From NCBI RefSeq assembly GCF_002006995.1, contig NZ_MRUL01000025.1, positions 1-45,894 on the forward strand: a stretch of 45,894 bases of DNA, read 5' to 3'. Shown piece by piece: positions 15,339 through 23,932 of this stretch. The stretch comes from Izhakiella australiensis (GTDB taxonomy: Bacteria; Pseudomonadota; Gammaproteobacteria; Enterobacterales; Enterobacteriaceae). The stretch's first letter is position 1. Every line of letters starts with the position of its first letter. The position numbers and the translations under genes were made by a program. The notes beneath the pieces are model-generated. The model did no database searches, had not been told where the DNA came from, and saw nothing but the letters and a program-made list of their open reading frames with translations.

Positions 15339-16307
15339 TCAAATTGGCAACCCGATGGCCAGCAGCCTGTCACGAAACTCTGACGATCGCACCGGGTCGA
15401 GCTGATTATTGAAAAAAGCCCGGATTTCCGCCGGCTTGGCGTCAAACAGTTCCACCATCTCTTTCAGACGATACCCATGACGCGTCAGGGTCGGCTCCAG
15501 GTCGTTCAGCTGCCTCGAGAGGACCGACTCAATCAGCGATGCTGTTATCGGCTTCTCTCCTGTCTGATAGCCGGCTTCCATGGCCAGCGTCAGATGCAGC
15601 TGGATCTGCAACGGCGTGCGCAGTTTCTCAGCCAGCAGTTCGATAGCGTCGGTCGTCAGGATATCTTCCGGTTTGCACTGCTCCGCGCAGGCACTGAGCA
15701 GCCAGTGAATATATTCCCGTTGGCTGCCGGTGATACCGTCCAGGGTAAAGATATCGGTACGGTAACCAATTTCCTCCATGGTCGGGCGGCGCAGGTCGTT
15801 ACGCAACTTGGGGTGACCTGCCAGCACGACTGACAATCGTCCCCCACCATCCTCCACGGTTTCCATCAGCCGCTTGAGCCCGATAAGCGTATGACCGTTC
15901 AGGTCGTGCGCTTCATCGACAAACAGCGCCACCGGGCGTTTGCCCTTCTTTACCAGTTTCTGCAGTTCCCGCTCACGCCGTTCACCCTGCTTGGGGATCT
16001 GGACCATCTTGTCCTGCGTCAGATCGTAAAAGAGAGCGTTAATCAACGTGGCCAGCTTGATGTTTTGCTTTTCTACCGACAGCGACCTGGCCACGATGAC
16101 TTTCTTTTCCTCTCTGAGGAGTTGCTGCAGTCGGCGAAGCGTGACGGTTTTGCCGCTGCCTACCACGCCGCAGACGGCAACCAGACGACCTTCATCGATG
16201 GCCCCCCTGATATCCTTGATAAGTTGCCTGTGGTGGGCAGTTTCATAGTATCCGGCCTGTGCAACAGGCTGAGTCAGCCCATAATGCTCCATTACCTCAA
16301 CCCGCAT
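15339..16307 (-). CDS. TniB/ExeA-like AAA ATPase of the transposon
   Basis: 322 residues from MRVEVMEHYGL (ribosome binding site CAGGAGC). Walker A GVVGSGKT (47-54), Walker B ALFVDEAHDL, and a sensor-type region (RLSVVLAGHPKLRNDLRR). This is the TniB/TnsC/ExeA-type ATPase that helps the DDE transposase choose and capture target DNA. Its start overlaps the end of the transposase gene by 11 bp, so they form one operon. The length is typical of TniB-like proteins. Confidence 0.85.
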   Translation of the reverse strand: MRVEVMEHYGLTQPVAQAGYYETAHHRQLIKDIRGAIDEGRLVAVCGVVGSGKTVTLRRLQQLLREEKKVIVARSLSVEKQNIKLATLINALFYDLTQDKMVQIPKQGERRERELQKLVKKGKRPVALFVDEAHDLNGHTLIGLKRLMETVEDGGGRLSVVLAGHPKLRNDLRRPTMEEIGYRTDIFTLDGITGSQREYIHWLLSACAEQCKPEDILTTDAIELLAEKLRTPLQIQLHLTLAMEAGYQTGEKPITASLIESVLSRQLNDLEPTLTRHGYRLKEMVELFDAKPAEIRAFFNNQLDPVRSSEFRDRLLAIGLPI

Positions 16308-17964
16308 GGTCTGCTCCTGATAATCGGTTGCGGAAGTGTTCCCTGATCCGGGCAAGTACCTCGCGGCGGATCAGCGTTTGCGCCAGAACGCCATCGATAA
16401 ATGCCCGGTTGTCGTCCGAGAGTTTGGCCAGTGGCGTTGCCAGGTCATCGGCAATGGCCAGTTTCGCGGCGATAACCGTCGGAAAGACGTATTCAGACTC
16501 CGTGATATCAAACGGCTGATGCTTTAAATCGTCGCCGGATTGGGGATTGTTGACCAGTTGAAGATCACTGCCGGACAGCGCGCTGATGGGGACATTCAGC
16601 TGGACGGCCAGGGAATGGATCCGATCCGACCGCTCGGCCGTTTTCCCTCGCCGAAATGTCCGATACCGGTGCAGGGGAACCGGTCCCGAAACGGGAAAAT
16701 AGGGCCCCCATGTTTCATGGTCGAACTCCACGAACATCTCGTCGTCAAACAGGCCCCACTGCAGAATAACGGTTTCGCCTGCCATATCCGGTTCGACTTC
16801 ATAGACGGTGCCGTCGACCGTCACGCGAGCATCACTTCCTACTTTACGAGACTCCGGTTCACGGGCAAAGCGGCGGTACTGCTCCCAGGTACACATGTCC
16901 CGCACTCCCTCTGGCGGTAAATTCGCCACCCAATCTTCAATGCGGGAGTGCTTCTCGCTGCGGTGGCGCTGGTTGTTGTACTGCGTCAGGTAACGCCAGA
17001 GCCATTCGTTGGCCTGGTGCTCTGTCTCCGGCTTATGGAAGTGGTAAAGGGTTTCATGCGCTTCCTTGACGGTCCGGAATGGGCGCTCAACCTTGCCCTT
17101 GGCACGAGCCGTGGTGCGGGTGCCGTCTTTGCCGGCAGGGAGATGCGTCTGCCAGTCAATATGCAATTCCCGCATCACGTTACTGAATACCCGGCTTTTG
17201 GCAACGGGGCCGTTGTCGAGATACAGCATCTTGGGGCGTCCCTGGAGATGGGGTTCAGGAATTGAGGGTTTGGGTGCCATGGCATTAAACAGAAAACGCA
17301 ATGCCGATTCGGCGTCTTCACCGTAAACGCACCGATATTCCTGATAGGTGATGCCACTACGATCGTCCACGACGCTGAATATCGTTAACGTCGGTTCGCC
17401 TCTGGCGGGATCAACCCATTCAGGCCGCTCGATATGTTTGAGATCGGACGGGGACATATCGAACTGCCAGCAGTCATTGCTGTATTCCGCCTGAAACCTG
17501 ACGGCTGGCGGTTCCCGTAATAAACGGGACTGGTCGAGGCGAAACCGGGAAATATAACGGTCCACTGTCTGGCGACTTAGCAATCCTGGCGGCGCTTTGA
17601 TCAGTCCCTGACCAACCTCGACCCCATGTTCTTCAAGTAATTGTATCGCCCTGGACGTCGACAGGTGACGACCGGATTTGTTGGTGGTACGCAGTTTCAG
17701 GGCTGCGATAATCTCGCAATACAGCTCCAGCTCCGAGGTGGACAACACCCTAGATTTGCCGTAATCGCGGCGGTGGGCGGCATGCGGTTTCAGGTCACGC
17801 CGGAGAGCCCGGTAGACCGAGGTGGCAGAAACGCCGTACAGGTCGGCGACAGACGCAATCTGAGAGGCCCGTTCAGGGCTTTTAGGGGGCAGACGATCAA
17901 GCCGCTGCCGCAATTGCAGCAACGAATCCGCAGGGATAACCTTACGCCGGCTGTCCATAAGCAT
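16297..17964 (-). CDS. TniA-like DDE transposase
   Basis: 555 residues from MLMDSRRKVIPADS. N-terminal helix-turn-helix region (ASVADLYGVSATSVYRALRR), a second DNA-binding part, then the rve catalytic domain: Asp169 (WQFDMSPSD), Asp250 (LYLDNGP) and Glu293 (GKVERPF). A Mu-type C-terminal beta domain (VTVDGTVYEVEPDMAGE) follows. It cuts the ends of the element and joins them to the target. A longer reading upstream overlaps the resolvase gene and is not real. Starts at 17964 or 17958 overlap the resolvase stop by about 20 bp. Confidence 0.85.
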   Translation of the reverse strand: MLMDSRRKVIPADSLLQLRQRLDRLPPKSPERASQIASVADLYGVSATSVYRALRRDLKPHAAHRRDYGKSRVLSTSELELYCEIIAALKLRTTNKSGRHLSTSRAIQLLEEHGVEVGQGLIKAPPGLLSRQTVDRYISRFRLDQSRLLREPPAVRFQAEYSNDCWQFDMSPSDLKHIERPEWVDPARGEPTLTIFSVVDDRSGITYQEYRCVYGEDAESALRFLFNAMAPKPSIPEPHLQGRPKMLYLDNGPVAKSRVFSNVMRELHIDWQTHLPAGKDGTRTTARAKGKVERPFRTVKEAHETLYHFHKPETEHQANEWLWRYLTQYNNQRHRSEKHSRIEDWVANLPPEGVRDMCTWEQYRRFAREPESRKVGSDARVTVDGTVYEVEPDMAGETVILQWGLFDDEMFVEFDHETWGPYFPVSGPVPLHRYRTFRRGKTAERSDRIHSLAVQLNVPISALSGSDLQLVNNPQSGDDLKHQPFDITESEYVFPTVIAAKLAIADDLATPLAKLSDDNRAFIDGVLAQTLIRREVLARIREHFRNRLSGADHAG

Positions 17965-18505
17965 CCAGAGCCCGGTAGACCGATGCCCTGCCAATCCCAA
18001 GTTTGCGGGCGATGGCGGTTGCTCCCATTTTTTCGTCCACATAGAGGCGATGCACTTCGGCCGGATCGATAGAAGGTTTGCGGCCGCGGTAGACACCGCG
18101 TGCTTTCGCCGCCGCAATCCCCTCCAACTGACGTTCACGGCGCAGATTGGTTTCAAATTCGGCAAAAACACCCAGCATATCGAGGAAGGCTTTGCCAGCG
18201 GCGGTACGCGTATCGACAGGTTGTTCCGTCGCCTTGAGGGTAACGCCTTTCAGATTCAGAGCAAAAACAATGTCCTGGAGGTCTTTGATGCTACGGGCGA
18301 GGCGATCGATCCGCGTGACGGTAAGGGTGTCGCCAGGTCTCAGGAAGTCCAGCAACAGCTGCAATTCGGAACGTCCCTTTCGGCTGGCGCCGCTGGCTTT
18401 TTCTGCGCGAATAATTTCGCAGCCGGCATCACGCAGGCTTTGTGTCTGCAGGGCCAGATCCTGATCGTTGGTTGAAACGCGGGCGTACCCATACATAACG
18501 GCCAT
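17942..18505 (-). CDS. Serine resolvase of the transposon (TniR/TnpR-like)
   Basis: 187 residues from MAVMYGYARVSTNDQDLALQ, with catalytic Ser in ARVST, the core TVTRIDRLARSIKDLQDIV, and a C-terminal helix-turn-helix (MGATAIARKLGIGRASVYRA). It should resolve cointegrates formed by replicative transposition. It belongs to a subgroup different from the recombinase at 12516. ATG 18505 is favoured over 18496 on family length; both lack a strong ribosome binding site. Confidence 0.88.
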   Translation of the reverse strand: MAVMYGYARVSTNDQDLALQTQSLRDAGCEIIRAEKASGASRKGRSELQLLLDFLRPGDTLTVTRIDRLARSIKDLQDIVFALNLKGVTLKATEQPVDTRTAAGKAFLDMLGVFAEFETNLRRERQLEGIAAAKARGVYRGRKPSIDPAEVHRLYVDEKMGATAIARKLGIGRASVYRALDAYGQPA

Positions 18506-18615
18506 ATTTGCTTGAAATGTCTCATTTGCCTCTAGATGGACAAAAACTAGCACGAGGACACATTAAAAACAACCCTAATGAGACATGAAAAGCGTCTCAC
18601 CGAATTGTTTCGTTT
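18506..18615. promoter_or_regulatory. Probable res site of the transposon
   Basis: Between the resolvase start and the right inverted repeat are several inverted copies of ATGAGAC: TGTCTCAT at about 18518, ATGAGACATG at about 18580 and CGTCTCAC at about 18593. This position and clustering fit the subsites of a res site and the resolvase promoter. Exact subsites are not defined. Confidence 0.5.
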
Positions 18616-18827
18616 TGGTATACCCAAAAAGGACGGTTGGTGGCGTCGGGAGGTGAATTTTGATTTGCAGTTATTGTGAGCACGGGAAAAATGATTGCGA
18701 GCATGAAAAGATAAACGCGAGCACAGTGGCAGTTAATGTGAGCACGCGGGGATTTTCATTTGCAGTTAATGTGAGCAAAAAAGCCGATAAACGCGAGCAT
18801 GGGCGTTTTCAAACGCGAGCCGCTACA
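18616..18827. repeat. Right terminal inverted repeat
   Basis: 212 bp, the inverted copy of 13996-14208, with the same seven spaced GCTC(A/G)C motifs. The ends match to the last base; CTTATA follows at 18828. Confidence 0.85.
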
Positions 18828-18869
18828 CTTATATATCAAGATAGACGAAATTTATCCAAACATAAGCAA

Positions 18870-18998
18870 ATGATGCTTCCTGTCCTGTCTACAATCAGCG
18901 TAACTGGTGGGATTACAGCTCCACACCTTGCAGCATTAGCACTTCAGCTTGAGCGGATAAAAACTATGGTAGAATTCAAAAAAAATAGCTGGGGATGA
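18870..18998 (+). CDS. 42-residue protein, third gene of the split recombinase operon
   Basis: ATG 18870 (MMLPVLSTISVTGGITAPHL...), stop 18998. A longer open frame from 18660 exists only because the transposon arm happens to be open. In the uninterrupted plasmid the stop of the nuclease-like gene (TGA 18871-18873) overlaps this ATG as ATGA. Its own stop overlaps the next start the same way. The chain of 4-bp overlaps is the evidence that it is real. Moderately hydrophobic N-terminal half; family not recognised. Confidence 0.6.
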   Translation: MMLPVLSTISVTGGITAPHLAALALQLERIKTMVEFKKNSWG

Positions 18999-19558
18999 CA
19001 GTGGCTAAGTACCATATTGAATCTGTGCAGGAATGGGCGCCGTTTACTCACAACGGCCAGAGTTACTCTTTGTCACATTTGAATGCACATGAGATTACCT
19101 ACAAAGGTAAGACGCAAGATTTTAAGTTTGTCGTAACTTATGGCATGCACTGCTTCACTAAAGACGGTACGCCTTACAACATCCCCTTTAAATATCAAGA
19201 TGCGAGAGAGTCGATCTCCGTTTGTCTTGAACGGTATGAAGCATCAAAGCAACTGCAACACATTCTGCCCAACCTTCCATCGTTGATGCTCTATCAGACC
19301 ACTGAAGAAAAGTATTTCACGCTTCAGATGATGAATAGTGCTACGAACCAGCTTGAGCCATACAAGATCTGCGTTGCATTCTTCAAAGAGAACCGTTTGA
19401 TGCGTATACACGTTCTTTCGGCATTTTTTGCTCGTACTGGACCTGGTGCACCGGGCGAGCCTATCCCGCAAAAGCCAGTTAGCTTATTTAAGGTTGCTGT
19501 GGATACGGCAAAAAAGCCAAGAAACAGTGGACGACCGAAGGAAGTTAACAACAGGTGA
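18995..19558 (+). CDS. Hypothetical protein, fourth gene of the split recombinase operon
   Basis: 187 residues (MTVAKYHIESVQEWAPFTHN...). It looks like a compact alpha/beta domain (KTQDFKFVVTYGMHCFTKDG, YKICVAFFKENRLMRIHVLS) ending in a basic tail (RNSGRPKEVNNR). Soluble, no signal peptide; family not recognised. It starts with ATGA overlap to the 42-residue gene and is followed by a terminator at 19566. The transposon now separates it from the original promoter; whether outward transcription from the element drives it is unknown. Confidence 0.75.
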   Translation: MTVAKYHIESVQEWAPFTHNGQSYSLSHLNAHEITYKGKTQDFKFVVTYGMHCFTKDGTPYNIPFKYQDARESISVCLERYEASKQLQHILPNLPSLMLYQTTEEKYFTLQMMNSATNQLEPYKICVAFFKENRLMRIHVLSAFFARTGPGAPGEPIPQKPVSLFKVAVDTAKKPRNSGRPKEVNNR

Positions 19559-19565
19559 GAAAGTG

Positions 19566-19585
19566 GCGGCCCCCTTTCGGGGGCC
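19566..19585 (+). terminator. Terminator of the recombinase operon
   Basis: Stem GGCCCCC/GGGGGCC with a TTTC loop, 8 bp after the last stop codon. The following T-run is weak, so it may be Rho-assisted. Confidence 0.6.
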
Positions 19586-20001
19586 TCAGCCATTTAGTTT
19601 GATTAGATAATCAAGACTAAACAGGGCAGGTCGCATTTGCTTCGAACTGGTCGAACCGTTTCCGGCTGCGGGATGCGATTCATTGCTGAACCCCTGTAAC
19701 CATCCGTTATTAGTATTCTATTATCTGACGTAGATAAGTCAAGTAATGTAGTTCTTACTGCCGCAAGGACTTTCTGAAGAAGATAGTACATCTTGTCGGA
19801 AGTTAGGAGTAATTACTTGAGTAAGAAGATGTAGTTCTATCAGGTACGCACAGTGCACACAAAGAAACAAGTTATGCGCTGTGAAGATGTTCAAGATAGA
19901 CGAGCAAGATTAGCTTAAAAAAACAGCCTTAGCGTAAAATAATTATCGATATCCAGGCTGCCCCCTTAAGAGTTGCATTCACGCGACCCGTTCTTTGCTG
20001 G
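19586..20001. other. AT-rich non-coding stretch
   Basis: About 415 bp without a believable gene. Small repeats are visible: ATGTAGTTCT occurs at about 19747 and 19831, and AAGATAGTACATCTT at about 19779 can form a short hairpin. It separates rightward genes from the leftward block. No RNA family is recognised. Confidence 0.4.
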
Positions 20002-20583
20002 TCAACCAGCGCTGATGGTCACCAGTTTCCAGTGATCGTCATTACTGACGGCCTCCCAGCCACAGCTTTTCAGCAGCGCATTAAGCCCCTCGGCGCGCCC
20101 GCCAATTCTCGCAGGCACAGGTAGCACCTGCGTCCCGTCATCATTAAAACCGATATCCAGCGCGCTTTTCAGCAGACAGATACTGTTCACCGATGCCGAT
20201 GGCAGAATCTTATTTCGACCGCTCCACTCACTGTCGCTGAGGACGTGATACCCCCAGTCGTACTGCTTCGCCAGCTCCAGTGCGTAGGTCAGGCGAAAAA
20301 GGTCGTTCTGCTCAGACAGTTCGCCGGTGCAGCTACGCCAGAGATAATCCAGCTTATGGCGCAGCCGCGCACGAACGCCGAGCGTACGGCCCTGGTTGAG
20401 GATCCAGTCAACATCGGTGGCCACGTCACGTGAAAAACGGCGCTGTTTTTTCACCTGCGCAAACCACCGGGTGATAAACAGGTTTTCCTGCGACTCAGAC
20501 TCAACCAGGCCATCTTCCCTGGCTGTCAGCAGGGCGATAAGAGCACACCATGCCAGGTGACCCGTTTTTTCCATATTTCTCAT
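20002..20583 (-). CDS. DUF2913-type hypothetical protein
   Basis: 193 residues from MRNMEKTGHLAWCALIALLT. It resembles the plasmid/chromosomal DUF2913 proteins from memory (ITRWFAQVKKQRRFSRDVAT, RLRHKLDYLWRS). Cytoplasmic and helical; role unknown. The start is uncertain: 20574 (MEKTG) is possible, and a TTG at 20616 extends the frame back into the preceding gene. It is the last gene of a leftward cluster with the 201- and 97-residue genes. Confidence 0.7.
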   Translation of the reverse strand: MRNMEKTGHLAWCALIALLTAREDGLVESESQENLFITRWFAQVKKQRRFSRDVATDVDWILNQGRTLGVRARLRHKLDYLWRSCTGELSEQNDLFRLTYALELAKQYDWGYHVLSDSEWSGRNKILPSASVNSICLLKSALDIGFNDDGTQVLPVPARIGGRAEGLNALLKSCGWEAVSNDDHWKLVTISAG

Positions 20584-20609
20584 ATCATCACCAGCCCGGG
20601 GGCTGTCCT

Positions 20610-21215
20610 TCAGCAATGATGTTTATCATCCAGTTCCATCAGTCGGCTGTTCATCTTGTCGGGATGTTCCCGATATACCTCGCCCCTGACCGGTGCCAGC
20701 TGTAGCGTCAGATGCCGGGCAACGCTATCGTCCTCACTGTCCGGCGCACCAATCAGCCAGACCGGGTAGGGGGCATACCTGACGTCATTCCGGAGACGTT
20801 CACCCAGAGAGAGCATATCAGCCTCAGACGCGCACTCCGGGGCAAAAACCAGCCGGGCAGTAATTCGCCCGCAGCGGGAGCAGGGGAACATGGTGTTCTC
20901 AAGGAGCTTCGTGCCGGGAATGGGAGCCGGTGGTGAGGGAATGGTACCATCAGGTTGCCTGCCGGCATGCTCAATCAACGCATCAGCCATCTGTTGAGCA
21001 ACCAGCGCCACAATATCTTTGTTCAGTTCCACAGGGTCTTTAACGTACGGGCGCAGCTGCGTGTCGCCGGATGGGGTTTCGGTGACAACCACACCACCCA
21101 CCTCATTGTTACAATAACAAATAACGTATGTGTTTCCCCGGCGGCGAACCTGAACGTTCGGGGGCAGTCGCAATTTTTGCTGTTCTGGCGATGGTGCCAT
21201 CCGACTTCCCTGCAT
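20610..21215 (-). CDS. Hypothetical plasmid protein with CxxC motif
   Basis: 201 residues (MQGSRMAPSPEQQKLRLPPN...). A beta-rich N-terminus (VQVRRRGNTYVICYCNNEVG), a proline-rich linker (TIPSPPAPIPGTKLL), then a CSRCG knuckle followed by RITARLVFAPEC, which could bind zinc. Its ATG overlaps the preceding stop as TAATG, so translation is coupled to the 97-residue secreted protein. Family not recognised. Confidence 0.65.
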   Translation of the reverse strand: MQGSRMAPSPEQQKLRLPPNVQVRRRGNTYVICYCNNEVGGVVVTETPSGDTQLRPYVKDPVELNKDIVALVAQQMADALIEHAGRQPDGTIPSPPAPIPGTKLLENTMFPCSRCGRITARLVFAPECASEADMLSLGERLRNDVRYAPYPVWLIGAPDSEDDSVARHLTLQLAPVRGEVYREHPDKMNSRLMELDDKHHC

Positions 21216-21508
21216 TAACGGGGTAAATCTGAACCATCGGTTGGACGACAGACGGCGTCAGACATGATCTGCTGCTGAATGGTGCCAACGTAACACTGAT
21301 ACAGTTTCCCCTGATAACGGGCATTAAAAAAATAACTGTTGGGTTCAGGAGTACGATCAGATTGTTCAAGCGTGACACGATCCTGGGTCACCCCCAGCGC
21401 AAAAGCAGCCTTTTCCCGCAGAGCCTGTTCATTCATCTGACCTGCAGCCTGAGAGATTCCGCTGATGGAAAGCGACAGAACGCCCAGAATAAGCAGTGAT
21501 TTTTTCAT
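21215..21508 (-). CDS. Small exported hypothetical protein
   Basis: 97 residues with a clear signal peptide (MKKSLLILGVLSLSISGISQ, cleavage near AA-G) and a small mature domain containing two Cys (YQCYVGT, DAVCRP) that could form a disulfide, consistent with a periplasmic protein. Family not recognised. Coupled to the gene after it. Confidence 0.7.
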   Translation of the reverse strand: MKKSLLILGVLSLSISGISQAAGQMNEQALREKAAFALGVTQDRVTLEQSDRTPEPNSYFFNARYQGKLYQCYVGTIQQQIMSDAVCRPTDGSDLPR

Positions 21509-21596
21509 GATTACCTTTCCTTTTGATTAATAAGGGCTGTCAGCCATCCCTTCACAGCAATACAGTAACGGGAAAACGTTCGCTCAGGCAATAATG

Positions 21597-21881
21597 CTAA
21601 GCCTGTCCCTGAAGAATGTCTGTAATTTGTGCCAGAACCTCACGTACTTCCGCTTTGTCACAGGCCATAAGTACATCCATTGAAAGCACCTCCAGTCGTG
21701 GCTCTCCCATTTGCTTTGCCAGCAGGCCAGCATTAAGTGCCAGCGTTCTCCGCCCCTCTTTTGATGGTTTACGCTGATCATCAATAAACAGGGACAGCAC
21801 TTCTTCCCTGACCTCCTCATCCAGCCGGGAAAAGTTTCGGTCACGTAAAATATCCAGAGCAAATTTCGTTAAAGAATCCAT
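21597..21881 (-). CDS. Small hypothetical protein
   Basis: 94 residues from MDSLTKFALDILRDRNFSRL; a good ribosome binding site (AGGAGA) sits 5 bp before the ATG at 21881, so the longer upstream reading is rejected. All-helical, acidic, cytoplasmic. Family not recognised. It follows the 284-residue gene by 59 bp. Confidence 0.65.
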   Translation of the reverse strand: MDSLTKFALDILRDRNFSRLDEEVREEVLSLFIDDQRKPSKEGRRTLALNAGLLAKQMGEPRLEVLSMDVLMACDKAEVREVLAQITDILQGQA

Positions 21882-21940
21882 ATATTCTCCTGGTTGTTGA
21901 GGTACTGAACACCCGAAACTCAAAAAAAGCGGCTTGTCCT

Positions 21941-22795
21941 TCATCCTTTTTTTGGCCCAAAAGCCCCGGAATCCATTAATCCATTAAACATTGTGCGTAA
22001 CTGCTTAACCGTTAGCTGGTTCAGAAGTAGCGACGACCTTGCCCCATGAGGAGACCCGAGAAGCAGGTAACGCATATTTTCCCATGACTCTGACAACTGG
22101 GCATATGACAGATCCGCCAGCGTCCTAGACAACATTAAAGGAACCGCCACCGCAGGAGGTATCGTGCCATCAGATTCAAGGGCATGATTATTCCAGCTCC
22201 ACCAGATTAGCACTGGTTTTGCTGTATTCGCATACAGAGGGATCAAGCCCGATACATCAGAAAGAACATCGCTCCCATCGTAGTCAAAATCACTATTTTT
22301 AAACGCGGTAATGAGTTCGTCAGTGATATAAGAAGCCCGCAACTCGATGGAGTCCGATGCCATACGCAACCATCCGGAAAGGCTACTAAAACGCATGTCA
22401 TCACTGCTCAGATATTGCATTAAATCCCAGTAGGAACGCTTTACAGCAGCGATTAGCTCATCAGTATCCCCATAGGGGCATGTAATAATACCGTTAGCCA
22501 TATAACGCGTATGATCAAGGCGCGGAAATGATGGCGTCGTCTGCGTGTCCCTGTAACAGGGTATCGACTTATCACGGCCAAGCGCTATAACTGGATGCCA
22601 TTCAGGATAAGAAGACACTACTGGCCCAAGTTTCGTGCAAATAACGCTTAAAGCATCCTCAGCTCGTTTCCTGTCAGTTTCAGAGATAGCGTCGATATTA
22701 TCCTTTCGCCATGGTGCGATCTCTTTAATAAGAAAGTAATTGATTGCCTCAGCTTTGAGTTTTTCAGCTTCTTCATTTGCTCGAAACATAACCAT
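21941..22795 (-). CDS. Hypothetical protein
   Basis: 284 residues from MVMFRANEEAEKLKAEAINY. Mixed alpha/beta with many Trp/Tyr, no signal peptide, one hydrophobic patch (ANTAKPVLIWWSWNN). The start may be 22789, 22795 or as far as 22825; GGGGT just before 22795 is the best ribosome binding site. Family not recognised. First gene of the leftward cluster ending at 20002. Confidence 0.6.
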   Translation of the reverse strand: MVMFRANEEAEKLKAEAINYFLIKEIAPWRKDNIDAISETDRKRAEDALSVICTKLGPVVSSYPEWHPVIALGRDKSIPCYRDTQTTPSFPRLDHTRYMANGIITCPYGDTDELIAAVKRSYWDLMQYLSSDDMRFSSLSGWLRMASDSIELRASYITDELITAFKNSDFDYDGSDVLSDVSGLIPLYANTAKPVLIWWSWNNHALESDGTIPPAVAVPLMLSRTLADLSYAQLSESWENMRYLLLGSPHGARSSLLLNQLTVKQLRTMFNGLMDSGAFGPKKG

Positions 22796-22825
22796 ACCCC
22801 AACATAACATTATTAACTTACGCAT

Positions 22826-23600
22826 TATCTATAACGCATACGCGTAAGTAAATGGTTTTATGTTTACAATAAAAAGGTACGGCTACTTTTGCACAATCAC
22901 CTGCCTGCATGGAAGCAGGTGCGACTGATGAACAGGATACTGACGGTCTGTGGTATCGATACCCGGCATAGCCGTAAACACAACTTCTATATTCGTATTG
23001 TGAATGCCGAGCAGCGCGCAGGCATTCTAGGAATGCGCCAGGGGCGCATAGAGGCGCCCTCAGAAGTGGACTAGAGCATAGTGGTTAATGGCGCCGTAGC
23101 CCGGCGTAGCCGGTTACGGTGTTGATAGGTTCCACCAATCCATCCCTTCGCCCTGCTAGACCAAAACCCGCTAAAAGCGATACAGAAGCTTTTGTGCGGC
23201 GTCGGAGTGGTCACGACAAGGCGGAAGCCGCAGTCGGGGCGTATCTCCGCGTTAGCGGGCCGTTAGGGCCGCTTACGGGCGTGTACTCAACACCTTCAGC
23301 GACACCACTCACAGCCACTCAGAATTCTAGTTACAACATTCATCATTAAAAGCGACGTTGTTCCGGGCCTTCGGCCCGGGGCGGCCTCGCTTTTCAGTGG
23401 TGGGGAGGGGCTGTGAGGGTTCAGGCAGGCACTGTTCCTGCTTTTGAGTGAGTATTTTGAATGTTGTAACTATATGTGCTGTGCCGGGGCCCGGCGCGTA
23501 GCGATGGGAGCTACCTCAGGTATTTGCCGAACCGGCGCGGACGTGAGTCCGCTGCAAGGGCGGGCATTTTCAGGAGCCTGTCCACAGGTCAGGCGACGAA
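22826..23600. other. Hairpin-rich non-coding region beyond the replication origin
   Basis: About 775 bp. No convincing gene; two short open frames here lack ribosome binding sites and are probably chance. It is full of inverted repeats: CACCTGC/GCAGGTG (about 22900), CCGTA..CCGGC/GCCGG..TACGG (about 23094-23120), CCGGGCC/GGCCCGG (about 23363), GCCGGG/CCCGGC (about 23485), GTAGC/GCTAC (about 23499) and GCGGAC/GTCCGC with a GTGA loop (about 23537). A 12-bp perfect inverted repeat GTTACAACATTC / GAATGTTGTAAC lies near 23330 and 23457. Confidence 0.5.
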
Positions 23601-23932
23601 CAGGTTATATATTTATATGAATGAAATAAAAGATATTTAAAAGAAGTACAGAGCAGGTTTTTAAAGGAAACCACGCACTTTGAAATCAGGTCGGCTGGCG
23701 CTCTGTAAGCATAACGGTTGTAACCTTATGGAAAGGTCCCTTGCAGTTATTTGTGGGTAACTGAATCTGGCGACGAGATGTGGCCACTCTGATGCAATTT
23801 CTGGCCATTCTGATGGCGGAATGGGGTGAATGTCAGGAAGGACGGCCGTCATTTCGTGCAGAAAACCGTCAACGATGGACTGCAGACGTGCGAAACCCTC
23901 CGGCGCCAGCCGGATTTTTCACACAGGAAGGG
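23601..23932. other. IncFII-type origin region (oriR)
   Basis: Directly downstream of repA, where oriR lies in IncFII plasmids. It has an AT-rich stretch (about 23608-23660), a DnaA-box-like TTACCCACA on the reverse strand (23752-23760), and two 21-bp-spaced copies of TGGCC(A)(C/T)TCTGATG (about 23780 and 23801) that may be RepA contact sites. Position is inferred from plasmid R1 organisation. Confidence 0.65.

Larger units (their letters stand above)
13996..18827. mobile_element. 4.83-kb omptin-carrying transposon with Tni-like genes
   Basis: Bounded by 213/212-bp inverted repeats that start TGTAGCGGCTCGCGTTTGAA and end in ACA, flanked by direct repeats CTTATA (13990-13995 and 18828-18833). 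The pre-insertion gene can be rebuilt exactly across the junction. Contents, all leftward: serine resolvase, TniA-like DDE transposase, TniB-like ATPase, omptin protease. No TniQ-like gene is present. The architecture places it near the Tn5053/Tn7 group (DDE transposase plus AAA ATPase plus resolvase), but the ends are not those of Tn402/Tn5053 and I do not recognise it as a named element. Confidence 0.85.

Noticed and set aside
18660..18869. N-terminal part of a 112-residue frame reading through the right inverted repeat
   Set aside because: Created by the transposon arm. The overlap logic of the rebuilt operon places the real start at 18870.
22889..23349. Two short open frames (61 and 76 codons) in the hairpin-rich region
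   Set aside because: No ribosome binding sites, odd composition, and they run through inverted repeats.
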